Part shown: positions 1-6,999 of the stretch, one piece after another
Numbering within the stretch: position 1 is the stretch's first letter
Layout: each line of letters opens with the position of its first letter
DNA from: Victivallales bacterium
GTDB taxonomy: Bacteria > Verrucomicrobiota > Lentisphaeria > Oligosphaerales > Oligosphaeraceae
Direction: 5' to 3'
Assembly (NCBI GenBank): GCA_017538465.1
Contig: JAFYIW010000001.1
Coordinates: 1 to 13,141, forward strand
Length of the DNA stretch: 13,141 nucleotides
Made by a program: the position numbers and the translations under genes
The notes under the pieces: generated by a model
The model's input: the letters and a program-made list of their open reading frames with translations, nothing else
Told to the model about the DNA's origin: nothing
Database searches by the model: none

Positions 1-820
1 CGACGCCGCCAGGAACCGGCGTGATTTTGGAGGCCACCTGACGGACCGCCTCGAAATCCACATCGCCCTTGAGGCGATACCCCTTGGTCGCATGCAGGTC
101 CTCCACGCGGTTCACCCCGACGTCGATGACCACGGCCCCGGGCTTGACCATCTCCGCCGTGATGGTGTGCGCATGTCCCACCGCCGCGATGAGAATGTCG
201 GCCTGGCGGGTGAACTCCGCCAGGTTCGGCGTACGGCTGTGGCAGACGGTGACGGTCGCGTCGCCATACGCGGCCTTCTGGATGAGCAGATTCGCCACCG
301 GCTTGCCGACGATGTTGCTGCGCCCCACCACCACCACGTGCTTGCCCGAAAGCTTGACGCCAGAACGCATCAGCAACTGCACGATGCCATGGGGCGTGCA
401 GGAGATGAAGGTCGGCAACCCAATCATCAGCTTGCCCATCGAGACCGGCGAGAAGCCATCCACATCCTTCTCGGGGGCGATGGCGGCGATGACCGCGTCC
501 GCGTCGATATGCCTGGGCAAGGGCAACTGCACCAGAATGCCATGGATGCGCGGATCGGCGTTCTTGCGGGCGATGAGCTCCAGCAGTTCCGCCTGGGTGG
601 TGGCGGCAGGCAGGCGGTTGTCGTCCGAGAAGACGCCGATTTCGGCGCAGGCCCTCTCTTTGGCGGTGACGTAGGACTGCGAGGCCGGGTCCTCCCCCAC
701 CAGAATCACCGCCAGGCCAGGCGTGATGCCGCGGCGGGCCTTCAGCTCCCGCACCTGGCCGGCGAGTTCGGCGCGGATCTCCGCGGCCACTTTCTTGCCA
801 TCAATGATTTCAGCAGACAT
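1..820 (-). CDS. folD: FolD, bifunctional methylenetetrahydrofolate dehydrogenase / cyclohydrolase (3' end cut by window edge)
   Basis: Cytosolic one-carbon enzyme. It oxidises 5,10-methylene-THF to 5,10-methenyl-THF with NAD(P)+ and hydrolyses that to 10-formyl-THF for purine and fMet-tRNA synthesis. The 273 visible codons cover nearly the whole protein (the family is usually 280-300 aa). The catalytic Y50-x-x-x-K54 motif lies in SYVTAKERA. Other family signatures are VQLPLP (97-102, with Q98), KDVDGFSP (118-125, with D121), the nucleotide-binding GRSNIVGKPVA (166-176), and the terminal TPVPGGV where the frame leaves the window. The start MSAEIIDGKKVA fits the family N-terminus. No Shine-Dalgarno site precedes it; the 54-nt gap to the upstream solute-binding gene carries a 7-bp repeat instead. 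Whether it is co-transcribed with that gene is open. Family assignment is secure. Confidence 0.96.
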   Translation of the reverse strand, partial: MSAEIIDGKKVAAEIRAELAGQVRELKARRGITPGLAVILVGEDPASQSYVTAKERACAEIGVFSDDNRLPAATTQAELLELIARKNADPRIHGILVQLPLPRHIDADAVIAAIAPEKDVDGFSPVSMGKLMIGLPTFISCTPHGIVQLLMRSGVKLSGKHVVVVGRSNIVGKPVANLLIQKAAYGDATVTVCHSRTPNLAEFTRQADILIAAVGHAHTITAEMVKPGAVVIDVGVNRVEDLHATKGYRLKGDVDFEAVRQVASKITPVPGGV

Positions 821-825
821 CTTGA

Positions 826-846
826 AAATGAGAAATGAGAAATGCG
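826..846. repeat. Three-copy 7-bp tandem repeat before folD
   Basis: Two exact copies of AAATGAG (826-832, 833-839) are followed by AAATGCG (840-846) with one change. The repeat ends 6 nt before the folD start codon and fills much of the 54-nt gap between the solute-binding gene and folD. Read on the coding strand it is pyrimidine-rich (CTCATTT units), where a Shine-Dalgarno site would normally sit. No function is known. A second, longer 7-bp array lies at 6750-6819. Confidence 0.7.
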
Positions 847-874
847 AAGAGGAGCGGCAGCGGAAACCGCGCGG

Positions 875-2623
875 CTACTCTTTCCAGAAGATTTTTCCGG
901 GTTCGGCGGGCATCGGCGAATTCTCCTCCATCGCCTCGGCCAGTTCATCTTCGCGGTCGGGGTCTATCCACCACAGCAGGATGGCGGCATCGTTGTCATA
1001 TTTGCCGAAGACGGCGGGCGGCGTGCCGAATTTGTTCCAGTAGAGGATTCTGGCGTAGTCGATGTTCCAGAGGAGGACATACGGCACCTGGGCATAGACC
1101 AGCTGGTCGATCTGGCGGTTGATCTCGTTGCGTTCCCGGATGTCGAAGACTGGCTTCTGCGCCTCGATGAGGCGATCCACCTCGGCGTCCGCAAAGCCGG
1201 TGATGTTGGAGGAGCCCTTGCGCCGCCCCTCGCCGGAACTCCAGAGCTGCTCGGGGTCGTGGAAGAGCGAGCCGCCCCATGCCGCCCAGGTCATGTCGAA
1301 GTTGTATTCATCCATGTCCTTGGCCCAGGCCGACCAGTCCTCATTCACGATGTTCATGGTGATGCCGACATTCTTGAGGGCCTCGCCATAGACCGCCAGG
1401 AACTTGTTGGCGCCGCCTCGATTCAGGAAGGTGAACTCAAAGGGCTGGCCATTCTTCTCCAGCAGACCCGTCTTCGGATTGGTGACCCAGCCGGCCTCCG
1501 CCAGCAGCCGTCTGGCCTTGGCGGGATCATAGTCGTACTCCGGATTGGGATTGGGATGGGCGTCGTCGTAGAGGTCCTCCATGTAGGAGCGATGGAGGAA
1601 ATACGCGTCGAACATCATGGAGTGGTTCATGAATTTCCGGTCCAGCAGATGCGCCAACGCCTTCCGCACGCGCAGATCCTGGAAAAGCGGCCGTCGCAGA
1701 TTGATGGCGAAGCCCTGCATTCCCGTCGGCGCACGGTTGTGGATCTCCTGTTTCACAATCCAGTGGTTGCGCACCGCCGAAACCGCATCCTCGATTTCAT
1801 GCCATTGGGAGGCGGTGTAGATGCTCATGAGGTCGATCTCGCCCTTCTTGAAGGCGTCAAAGGCATTCTGCTGGTCCTCGAAGAAACGCAGCCGCAGTTC
1901 GCGGAAATTGTAGATGCCCTGGGAGGCGGGATAGCGGCGGCGCCACCAGTCCGTGCGCTTTTCCAGCACCAGACAGATGCCTTCCTGGAGCTCCTTCACG
2001 CGGTAAGGTCCCGAGACCACGGGGAACTCGAAGTTGATGAGATTGAAGTCCAGCTTCTCGTAGGCGTGTTTGGGCAGGATGCTGAAGCTGCTGGCCGCGG
2101 AGAGGTTCTCCCAGTGCAGGGTTTTCGCATGAAAGCGGATGCCGCCGTCCTCGGTGATGACCGGGCGCTCCAGACGTTCCAGAGAATAGCGCACTGGCCC
2201 AGTGAGATTCTTGGGGTCCAGCAAGGTGTCATAGGTCCAAATCACATCCTCGGCGGTGACTGGCCGGCCATCGCTCCAGCGGGCGTTCGGGTCCAGCCAG
2301 AAGGTGAAGGTCTGGCGGTCCTCCGAGATGCTCCAGCGCCTGGCCAGCATCGGCACATATTCCAGAGTCACCGGGTCGCGCGCAAGCAACGACTCGTAGA
2401 GCAGGTCGAAGACCTGCGCGCTCATGGTATTGTTGTCAAGATAGTAATTGAGGCTCTTGGGCGATGGCCCAAGGAATTCCGTGAGCGTCTGGCTGGGCAG
2501 CGCGTCATCCGGAGAGGCCGTCGGGTTTGGCCGCTCAACCCAGCCGTCCGCAGGATAGAAGGTGTCGGCAGAAACAACGGCGAAGGCCAGGACGCTCAGA
2601 CAAAACAGGAGAAGTTTACGCAT
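875..2623 (-). CDS. YejA-like extracellular solute-binding protein, family 5 (oligopeptide ABC transporter)
   Basis: Predicted periplasmic substrate-binding protein of 582 aa, close to the roughly 600 aa of E. coli YejA (peptide / microcin C uptake). Residues 1-19 form a Sec signal peptide (MRKLLLFCLSVLAFAVVSA, cleaved before DTF). There is no lipobox cysteine, so the protein should be soluble in the periplasm. SBP_bac_5 hallmarks are FDLLYESLL (72-80), the RWSDGRPVTAEDV segment (115-127), GFAINLRRPLFQDLRVRKAL (304-323) and YDYDPAKARRLLAEAGW (363-379). FNRGG-type YejA features appear as FLNRGGANKFLAVYGEALKN (399-418). Neither permease (YejB/YejE) nor ATPase (YejF) gene adjoins it: folD follows after 54 nt and sppA precedes by 115 nt. 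AGGA lies only 2 nt before the ATG, a poorly spaced ribosome site. Family is secure; substrate (peptide or another solute) is inference. Confidence 0.9.
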   Translation of the reverse strand: MRKLLLFCLSVLAFAVVSADTFYPADGWVERPNPTASPDDALPSQTLTEFLGPSPKSLNYYLDNNTMSAQVFDLLYESLLARDPVTLEYVPMLARRWSISEDRQTFTFWLDPNARWSDGRPVTAEDVIWTYDTLLDPKNLTGPVRYSLERLERPVITEDGGIRFHAKTLHWENLSAASSFSILPKHAYEKLDFNLINFEFPVVSGPYRVKELQEGICLVLEKRTDWWRRRYPASQGIYNFRELRLRFFEDQQNAFDAFKKGEIDLMSIYTASQWHEIEDAVSAVRNHWIVKQEIHNRAPTGMQGFAINLRRPLFQDLRVRKALAHLLDRKFMNHSMMFDAYFLHRSYMEDLYDDAHPNPNPEYDYDPAKARRLLAEAGWVTNPKTGLLEKNGQPFEFTFLNRGGANKFLAVYGEALKNVGITMNIVNEDWSAWAKDMDEYNFDMTWAAWGGSLFHDPEQLWSSGEGRRKGSSNITGFADAEVDRLIEAQKPVFDIRERNEINRQIDQLVYAQVPYVLLWNIDYARILYWNKFGTPPAVFGKYDNDAAILLWWIDPDREDELAEAMEENSPMPAEPGKIFWKE

Positions 2624-2640
2624 ATTCCTGCACTTATTAA

Positions 2641-2700
2641 ACCAACGTTCTTCCGCAAAACCATTTTATGTTGACCAGGCACAATGATACTATAATGCCT
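2641..2700 (-). promoter_or_regulatory. Possible promoter region upstream of the solute-binding protein gene
   Basis: The 115-nt gap between sppA and the solute-binding gene is markedly more AT-rich than the surrounding coding DNA. On the minus strand it holds TATAGT (2689-2694), one base from the -10 consensus, about 65 nt before the start codon. I see no convincing -35 box 16-18 nt upstream. A short hairpin (TGCCT/AGGCA) lies nearby but lacks a following T-run, so I do not call an sppA terminator. A separate promoter for the solute-binding gene is plausible but weakly supported. Confidence 0.22.
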
Positions 2701-2738
2701 GAAAAAGGCACGGCTTCTTGAAATAGGCCTCGAAAGCG

Positions 2739-3869
2739 CTATCGGGCCGCCTGGGGAAGCAGGTAATACCGCATGCCCGGCTGGAGCTCGGCGCCTGGCA
2801 GCACGCGGTCCAGTCCCTTGATTTCCACTGGCACGCGCGAGTCGGCCATGAGCATCAGACGGCTTAGCCAATCGCGTTGCAGGGAATAGACATAGACTGG
2901 CGCGTCAGGCGCATTGGCCAAGGCGCGCGCCTTCTGGACCGCATCGTCAAAGTCCCCCAGCGCATCGATGAGACGCATCTCGTAGGCGTCGGCGCCGGAA
3001 ACCACGCGTCCATCGGCAAATGGCGCGTTCAGAACGTCGTCAACGGTGGCGAAATGCCGTGGCCGGCCATTGGCGATGACCTGGCAGAATTCGCGGAAGT
3101 CCGCCTGTACCATCGCCGTGATGTAGGCATCCTCCTCAGGGGTGGTCTTGCGCATGGGGCTGAGCATGTCCTTGAAATTTCCGGAACGGTAGGTCACCGG
3201 CTCCAGGCCGACCTTGTCCAGGAGTTCGCTGGCCTCGACGGACTGCATGATCACGCCCACGGAGCCCGTCAGAGTGAGGCGGTTGGCGACAATCCAGTCG
3301 GAGCCCGAGGCGATGTAGTATCCGCCGGAGGCGCCAAGGGTGTGCATGCAGGTCACCACCGGTTTGCCGGCCTTGCGCAGCAAATCCACCTCGTGGCGGA
3401 TCTCGTCGCTGGCGACCACCTCGCCTCCCGGGGTATTCATGTCCAGGATCACCGCCACCACCTCCGGATCCGAATTCGCCGCCCGCAGCTCCCGGCAAAT
3501 GCGCTGTGCGGCGGCCCCGGAGTTGTCCCCAAGCAGACTGGGGCTCTCGCTGGTGAAGGCGATGGTGCCGTGAATGGCAATCACCGCAATCCTTCCCTTG
3601 CCCGTGCCGGCCCGCAGGAGACTCATCGCGGGCTTTTCCTCCATGAGGTCTCCGGCCACGTTGGCGGGTCGGAGCGCCAGTCCTCCCAGGTAAGCGCAAG
3701 ATCCGATGCAGAGCATGACGACCAGCAGCACGATCCCGCAGGAGACCAGACATCCCGCGGCAAAGCCCTTGAAGGTGTTGCCGGAACGCGGAGGAGAGGA
3801 CCACGATGCGGGCTTGGAAAGCGGAGGCACCGGGGTGGCCTCGGGGATGGAGTTGAAATCGTCGGACAT
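2739..3869 (-). CDS. sppA: SppA, signal peptide peptidase (short S49 serine protease)
   Basis: Inner-membrane serine protease that degrades cleaved signal peptides using a Ser-Lys dyad. With the chosen start it has 376 aa, matching the short one-domain form (Bacillus-type, about 335 aa) and not the two-domain E. coli form (618 aa). Order of parts: a proline- and serine-rich N-terminus (1-30), one membrane segment at about 35-64, then the S49 domain. Key motifs are IAVIAIHGTI (94-103), DMNTPGGEV (143-151), nucleophile S181 in LGASGGYYIAS (178-188), SVGVI (203-207), and the likely general-base K233 in YRSGNFKDMLSP (227-238). An in-frame ATG at 3918-3920 would add 17 residues (MRHASPRHL...). I prefer ATG at 3867-3869 because the extension is unlike a SppA N-terminus, but neither start has a clear ribosome site. 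It follows the secreted-protein gene by 90 nt. Confidence 0.93.
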   Translation of the reverse strand: MSDDFNSIPEATPVPPLSKPASWSSPPRSGNTFKGFAAGCLVSCGIVLLVVMLCIGSCAYLGGLALRPANVAGDLMEEKPAMSLLRAGTGKGRIAVIAIHGTIAFTSESPSLLGDNSGAAAQRICRELRAANSDPEVVAVILDMNTPGGEVVASDEIRHEVDLLRKAGKPVVTCMHTLGASGGYYIASGSDWIVANRLTLTGSVGVIMQSVEASELLDKVGLEPVTYRSGNFKDMLSPMRKTTPEEDAYITAMVQADFREFCQVIANGRPRHFATVDDVLNAPFADGRVVSGADAYEMRLIDALGDFDDAVQKARALANAPDAPVYVYSLQRDWLSRLMLMADSRVPVEIKGLDRVLPGAELQPGMRYYLLPQAAR

Positions 3870-3959
3870 GGTCAGGTGGTTTTGGATGACGCAAAGATGG
3901 CGGGGACTGGCGTGGCGCATGCCCCATTCCCCGCGCCCGAAAAATTGGCGCGGCCGAAG

Positions 3960-4871
3960 TCAGTCGACGGAATCGGACGGAGAATCCGCCGTCTGGACAC
4001 GGTTGTCCTTCAGCTCGACGTAGTCCACGCCCTCCCGGGCGGGAATGCCGTTCTCCACGCGGAAATAGCCGGCCTCCTTGGAAAGAACCGGCGAAATCCC
4101 ATTCGCCGAGGTGTAGAAGCGCTTCTGCAGCAGTTGCACCGTACGTCCCTTGAAGTTGAAGATATAATAGATGAAGAGCCGGGAACGCACCTGGACCAGG
4201 ACATGCATCAGGCTGTTTCCGTCCACCTCCAGCTGGGGAGGGCGCCCGTTGATGTACGACCCCAGGCGGAAAGTCGCATAGACGTAGTTCAGGTCTTCGA
4301 CCCGCATGGCATAGATGTCCTCCTCCACATCCGAGAAGCGCAGCAGGGAGACTTTCAGCGTTTTGATGACGCTGTCATCGCCGTTCTCCGAAGGCAGTCC
4401 GATGCTCTTGCTCTCCAGGATTATGCCATCTCTCACTTCAATGGACACCGGGAAGGAGAGGTGCTTTTTGGGAAGCCGCCCATGATCAAGGACCGCCGTG
4501 ATGTTATAGGTGTCCTCGCGCTGGAAATTGTAATACTGGTTGATGATGATGTCCAGGGTTTTGCTCTCTCCCGGGGCAAGCTGCAGGCCATCGGCGGGAT
4601 TGCCAAGAGTGGCGATGGACTTGCAGTTGCGTCCGGAGGAGCAGTCGATCCGGAAGGAGATGCTTCCCTTGGTGGCAGGGGTCTCCCCGTTGAAAATCAG
4701 GGTGTTGCCGGACAGATTCGAGACCGTGAGCAGGACATGCACTGGCTCGAAGCAAAGATACCGCTGCTTCCCCGCCTCCAGTTTCAAGGCAATCTGGGCC
4801 GAGACACGCATCGCCAGGCCAAGCAGCAGCGCAGCCAGGAGTTTCAGCGTGAATTGTCGATGAAGAGTCAT
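3960..4871 (-). CDS. Uncharacterised secreted protein with predicted beta-sandwich segments
   Basis: I do not recognise this 303-aa protein. Residues 1-25 are a clear Sec signal peptide (two basic residues, a Leu/Ala-rich core, VSA before QIA), so it should act in the periplasm or outside. The segment FEPVHVLLTVSNLSGNTLIF (41-60) is a strand-rich stretch of the kind seen in Ig-like domains. C77 and C83 are close enough for a disulfide. The rest alternates charged and aliphatic strands, with an aromatic-rich strand RLFIYYIFNF (231-240). A Shine-Dalgarno match (GGAGA, 4876-4880) sits 4 nt before the ATG. The upstream methyltransferase gene ends 11 nt away, so the two are probably co-transcribed; sppA follows. 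No catalytic motif was found, and an adhesion, inhibitor or scaffold role would be a guess. Confidence 0.85.
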   Translation of the reverse strand: MTLHRQFTLKLLAALLLGLAMRVSAQIALKLEAGKQRYLCFEPVHVLLTVSNLSGNTLIFNGETPATKGSISFRIDCSSGRNCKSIATLGNPADGLQLAPGESKTLDIIINQYYNFQREDTYNITAVLDHGRLPKKHLSFPVSIEVRDGIILESKSIGLPSENGDDSVIKTLKVSLLRFSDVEEDIYAMRVEDLNYVYATFRLGSYINGRPPQLEVDGNSLMHVLVQVRSRLFIYYIFNFKGRTVQLLQKRFYTSANGISPVLSKEAGYFRVENGIPAREGVDYVELKDNRVQTADSPSDSVD

Positions 4872-4882
4872 GACGTCTCCAA

Positions 4883-5713
4883 TTACAGTGAAATGATGGA
4901 TTCAGAACTTCCGGGGCAGGGCATGGCCGCATCCCCTTTCGCCTGGCGACGCAGCGCCTCGTAGAGCAGCAAGGTGGCGGCCTGGGCGACATTCAGGGAC
5001 TCCGCCTGGCCGGGCATCGGGATGGTCACCGCCTCCCCGACCTCGGGATGCGCAATGCCGTTGCCTTCATTGCCCAGCACCAGCGCCGCGCCGCACGGCG
5101 CGAACTCCGACGAGAAGAGCGTGGTGTCCGCCCGCATCATGGCGCACCAGACCCGCGTGCCGCCCAGCAGCCGGAAATGCGCCACCGCCTCCGCCAGATC
5201 CGCAAAGGAATGGCAGGTCAACGCGAACTGCGCGCCCATGCCGCCGCGGATGACCTTGGGAGACCAGGGTTCGGCGCACCCACCCGCCAGCCAGACCTGG
5301 GACAAGCCGACAGACCAGGCCGTGCGCAGGATGGTTCCGACGTTGCCCGGTTCCCGGACCTGGTCCAGAATCAGCGTGCAGGTGTGGTCCAGCGTGGTCG
5401 GCGGCGCCGCCGCGGGCTTGCGCATCACGCAGAGCATCCCCTGGGGGCCTTCCGTCATGGCCAACGCGGCGAATTCTCCGGGGGAAACCACCTCCGGCGT
5501 GACGCCGGCCGCCTGCGCCGCCTGCGCAAATGCCGCGCCAGGAGCGGTCTGCACGACATCCTCCGCCATCACGGCCGCCTCCAGCCATTGGGGTCGCCGC
5601 GCCAGCGCCTCCCGGCAGCACCGCAGCCCCTCGACGACAAAGAAAGGCGCCTTGCGCTGATTGTGGCGGCTGGCCGAAAAGTGCCGGAGGCGTTTGAGCA
5701 AGGCGGGATTCAT
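4883..5713 (-). CDS. SpoU/TrmH-family RNA 2'-O-methyltransferase
   Basis: SAM-dependent SPOUT methyltransferase that methylates a ribose 2'-OH in rRNA or tRNA; 276 aa is normal for the RlmB/TsnR-like branch. The N-terminal substrate-binding part (about 1-100) starts FSASRHNQRKAPFFVVEG (12-29), typical of this branch. The catalytic trefoil-knot domain follows. Motif 1 is LDQVREPGNVGTILRTA (116-132) with N124 and R130. Motif 2 is LGNEGNGI (213-220). Motif 3 runs 231-256, IPMPGQAESLNVAQAATLL then YEALRR, which forms the knot that binds SAM. The target nucleotide cannot be read from sequence. No Shine-Dalgarno site precedes the ATG. The secreted-protein gene begins 11 nt after its stop, and the membrane-protein gene ends 63 nt before its start. 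Confidence 0.94.
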   Translation of the reverse strand: MNPALLKRLRHFSASRHNQRKAPFFVVEGLRCCREALARRPQWLEAAVMAEDVVQTAPGAAFAQAAQAAGVTPEVVSPGEFAALAMTEGPQGMLCVMRKPAAAPPTTLDHTCTLILDQVREPGNVGTILRTAWSVGLSQVWLAGGCAEPWSPKVIRGGMGAQFALTCHSFADLAEAVAHFRLLGGTRVWCAMMRADTTLFSSEFAPCGAALVLGNEGNGIAHPEVGEAVTIPMPGQAESLNVAQAATLLLYEALRRQAKGDAAMPCPGSSESIISL

Positions 5714-5776
5714 GACCGAGGGGGAACTTCAGGCAATGGAATGAGACCTTCGCGGACGGTGTCCGGAAAGCGCCAT

Positions 5777-6724
5777 TCAGGTTGGGGCAAACTCCAAGGC
5801 CGGCTCCTCTTCCGTGGGCAGGGGGAATCGATGGAGCACAATCCTCCAGCGCAACTGCGTGCTCGCCCACTCGGCCAGCAGGCATGCCGGATTCGCCGCG
5901 GAGGCGAGAAGGGGAATCTCTGCGTCACTGGCGTGGAAAAGGACGGCTCTCGCCGTGGCCTCGCTGCCATAGAGCGTGGCGAGCCTTTTCCGGGCGGCGG
6001 TGAACCGATGATAGGTGATGCCATGGCGAATGAGCAGAAAGGCGACATCCAGCAGCAGAATCGCCCACCCACCCCAGGCGGGAAGCAGCGGCAGCCAGAA
6101 GAATCGCGCCAATTGCCAGAACAGCAGGAAAAAGGTCGCCCCCAGAAATAGAAAGGAGTCCAGCTGCTCCCGGAAAATGCCTCCGGTGAAGCGTCGGAAG
6201 GCGGTGGCGGCGGTCTGGTAGGCGAAGAGCTCCTCGTAGGCCTGCGACTCCAGGGCGGCACGGGCGATATGGCACATCTCATGGGCGACCAGTTCGTCCC
6301 GTTCAATGAAGAGCCACCGCCGTTTTTTCTGGAAGCCACTGCGCGCCAAAAACATCGCGAAGAATTCCGGAAAGAAGTAGAAGGCATAGCCACCGAACAG
6401 GCTCAGCGGGCTGGCCTGGAAGAAAAAGCCCGGCACCCAGTCGCACCGGAAGCCAAAAAGCCGCTCCGTGCGCTCCATCGGCGCCGCGAAAATCTCTTGG
6501 GGAATGCGCGCGCGCGCCTTCACGGTGACCCCCTCGACGACGTATTTCCCCTCCCCGCGCAACGCGGACTCCATCTTGCCGAAATTGAGATTCAGCCCCT
6601 CCAGGCGCACCGCGAAATCCTCCAGGCTCTCCCGCGGGGACGGCGAGATGCCCTGGGCGTCCAATTCGGCCAGCGTCGCCAAGTCGCCTTGACGAATCTT
6701 CGCGATGTGTGCTTGGGAAATCAC
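5777..6724 (-). CDS. Predicted integral membrane protein with HExxH motif (candidate zinc metallopeptidase)
   Basis: I do not recognise the family. The 315-aa protein carries HEMCH at 148-152 in RDELVAHEMCHIARAAL, the classic HExxH zinc-site layout in a helix. E164/E165 (AYEELFAY) 12-13 residues on could supply a third ligand. Hydrophobic segments lie at about 105-128, 188-213 and 216-233, so the motif falls between the first and second. The C-terminal part (about 240-315) is soluble, with an HASDAEIPLL segment. The start codon is GTG at 6722-6724 with no Shine-Dalgarno match; the coding strand just upstream is C-rich. The first in-frame Met is residue 51, which would leave the motif intact, so the start is uncertain. 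It is first in the run leading to the methyltransferase, secreted protein and sppA. Peptidase activity is inferred from the motif alone. Confidence 0.75.
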   Translation of the reverse strand: MISQAHIAKIRQGDLATLAELDAQGISPSPRESLEDFAVRLEGLNLNFGKMESALRGEGKYVVEGVTVKARARIPQEIFAAPMERTERLFGFRCDWVPGFFFQASPLSLFGGYAFYFFPEFFAMFLARSGFQKKRRWLFIERDELVAHEMCHIARAALESQAYEELFAYQTAATAFRRFTGGIFREQLDSFLFLGATFFLLFWQLARFFWLPLLPAWGGWAILLLDVAFLLIRHGITYHRFTAARKRLATLYGSEATARAVLFHASDAEIPLLASAANPACLLAEWASTQLRWRIVLHRFPLPTEEEPALEFAPT

Positions 6725-6749
6725 TGGTACAGGTGGGAGGGGGGAAGGG

Positions 6750-6819
6750 GGGTAAAGTTTAAAGGTTAAAGGGAAAAGGGGAAAGTTCAGGTCTCAGTCC
6801 TCTGGTCTCAGGCCTCAGG
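6750..6819. repeat. Phased 7-bp tandem repeat array (two sub-arrays of five units)
   Basis: Seventy bases split into ten consecutive heptamers in one unbroken register. Units at 6750-6784 fit GKKDAAA (for example GTTTAAA at 6757-6763, GGTTAAA at 6764-6770). Units at 6785-6819 cluster around YCTCAGG (for example TCTCAGG at 6806-6812, CCTCAGG at 6813-6819). G-rich DNA at 6735-6752 flanks the left side and may be a decayed continuation. The array lies between the pilC terminator and the GTG start of the membrane metallopeptidase-like gene, so it would fall in that gene's promoter or leader region. The function is unknown. Heptameric intergenic repeats (STRRs) are known in cyanobacteria. Confidence 0.7.
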
Positions 6820-6877
6820 TCCCGCCTGAGAGGGGGGTGTGCTTGCCACGCCAAAAGGGAACGGCGGTGGACAGGGT

Positions 6878-6919
6878 AAAAAACACGCCGCCGTGGCCGG
6901 GAATCCCGGTGACGGCGGC
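6878..6919 (-). terminator. Intrinsic terminator of the pilus motor operon
   Basis: A GC-rich hairpin lies about 80 nt beyond the pilC stop. The outer arms GCCGCCGT (6887-6894) and ACGGCGGC (6912-6919) pair perfectly. After one G-G mismatch the inner arms (6896-6901 with 6905-6910) continue the stem around an AAT loop. On the minus strand the stem is followed after 3 nt by six T residues (6878-6883), the arrangement of a Rho-independent terminator for leftward transcription. Confidence 0.82.
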
Positions 6920-6923
6920 ATGA

Positions 6924-6962
6924 GGCGGCAACAGCCGCCCTCGGAGAGGCTTCCGCCTCTCC
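6924..6962. other. Two further GC-rich hairpins between pilC and its terminator
   Basis: GGAGAGGC (6943-6950) pairs perfectly with GCCTCTCC (6955-6962) around a TTCC loop. GGCGGC (6924-6929) pairs with GCCGCC (6934-6939) around a 4-nt loop. With the terminator stem they make three hairpins in a row in the 3' untranslated region of the pilC message. Neither has its own T-run, so they are not called terminators. Such stems can protect the 3' end of an mRNA, but that role is inference. Confidence 0.6.
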
Positions 6963-6999
6963 TCCAGGGCAGCCCGGCAAAAAACCGTCGGTCAATCCG

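Noticed and set aside
860..870. GCGG-AAA-CCGC hairpin after the solute-binding gene as a terminator
   Set aside because: The stem is only 4 bp and no T-run follows on the minus strand.
842..2674. 610-codon open frame on the plus strand
   Set aside because: It is exactly opposite the solute-binding protein gene, which has a signal peptide and family motifs. The antisense product has none.
2671..2696. Plus-strand TTGACC ... TATAAT promoter-like pair
   Set aside because: The spacer is only 14 nt and no plus-strand gene lies downstream. sppA is on the opposite strand.
2877..4964. 695-codon open frame on the plus strand
   Set aside because: It runs antisense across sppA, the secreted-protein gene and the end of the methyltransferase gene. 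Its product is His/Gly/Arg/Val-rich with no motif, as expected from the reverse of GC-rich codons.
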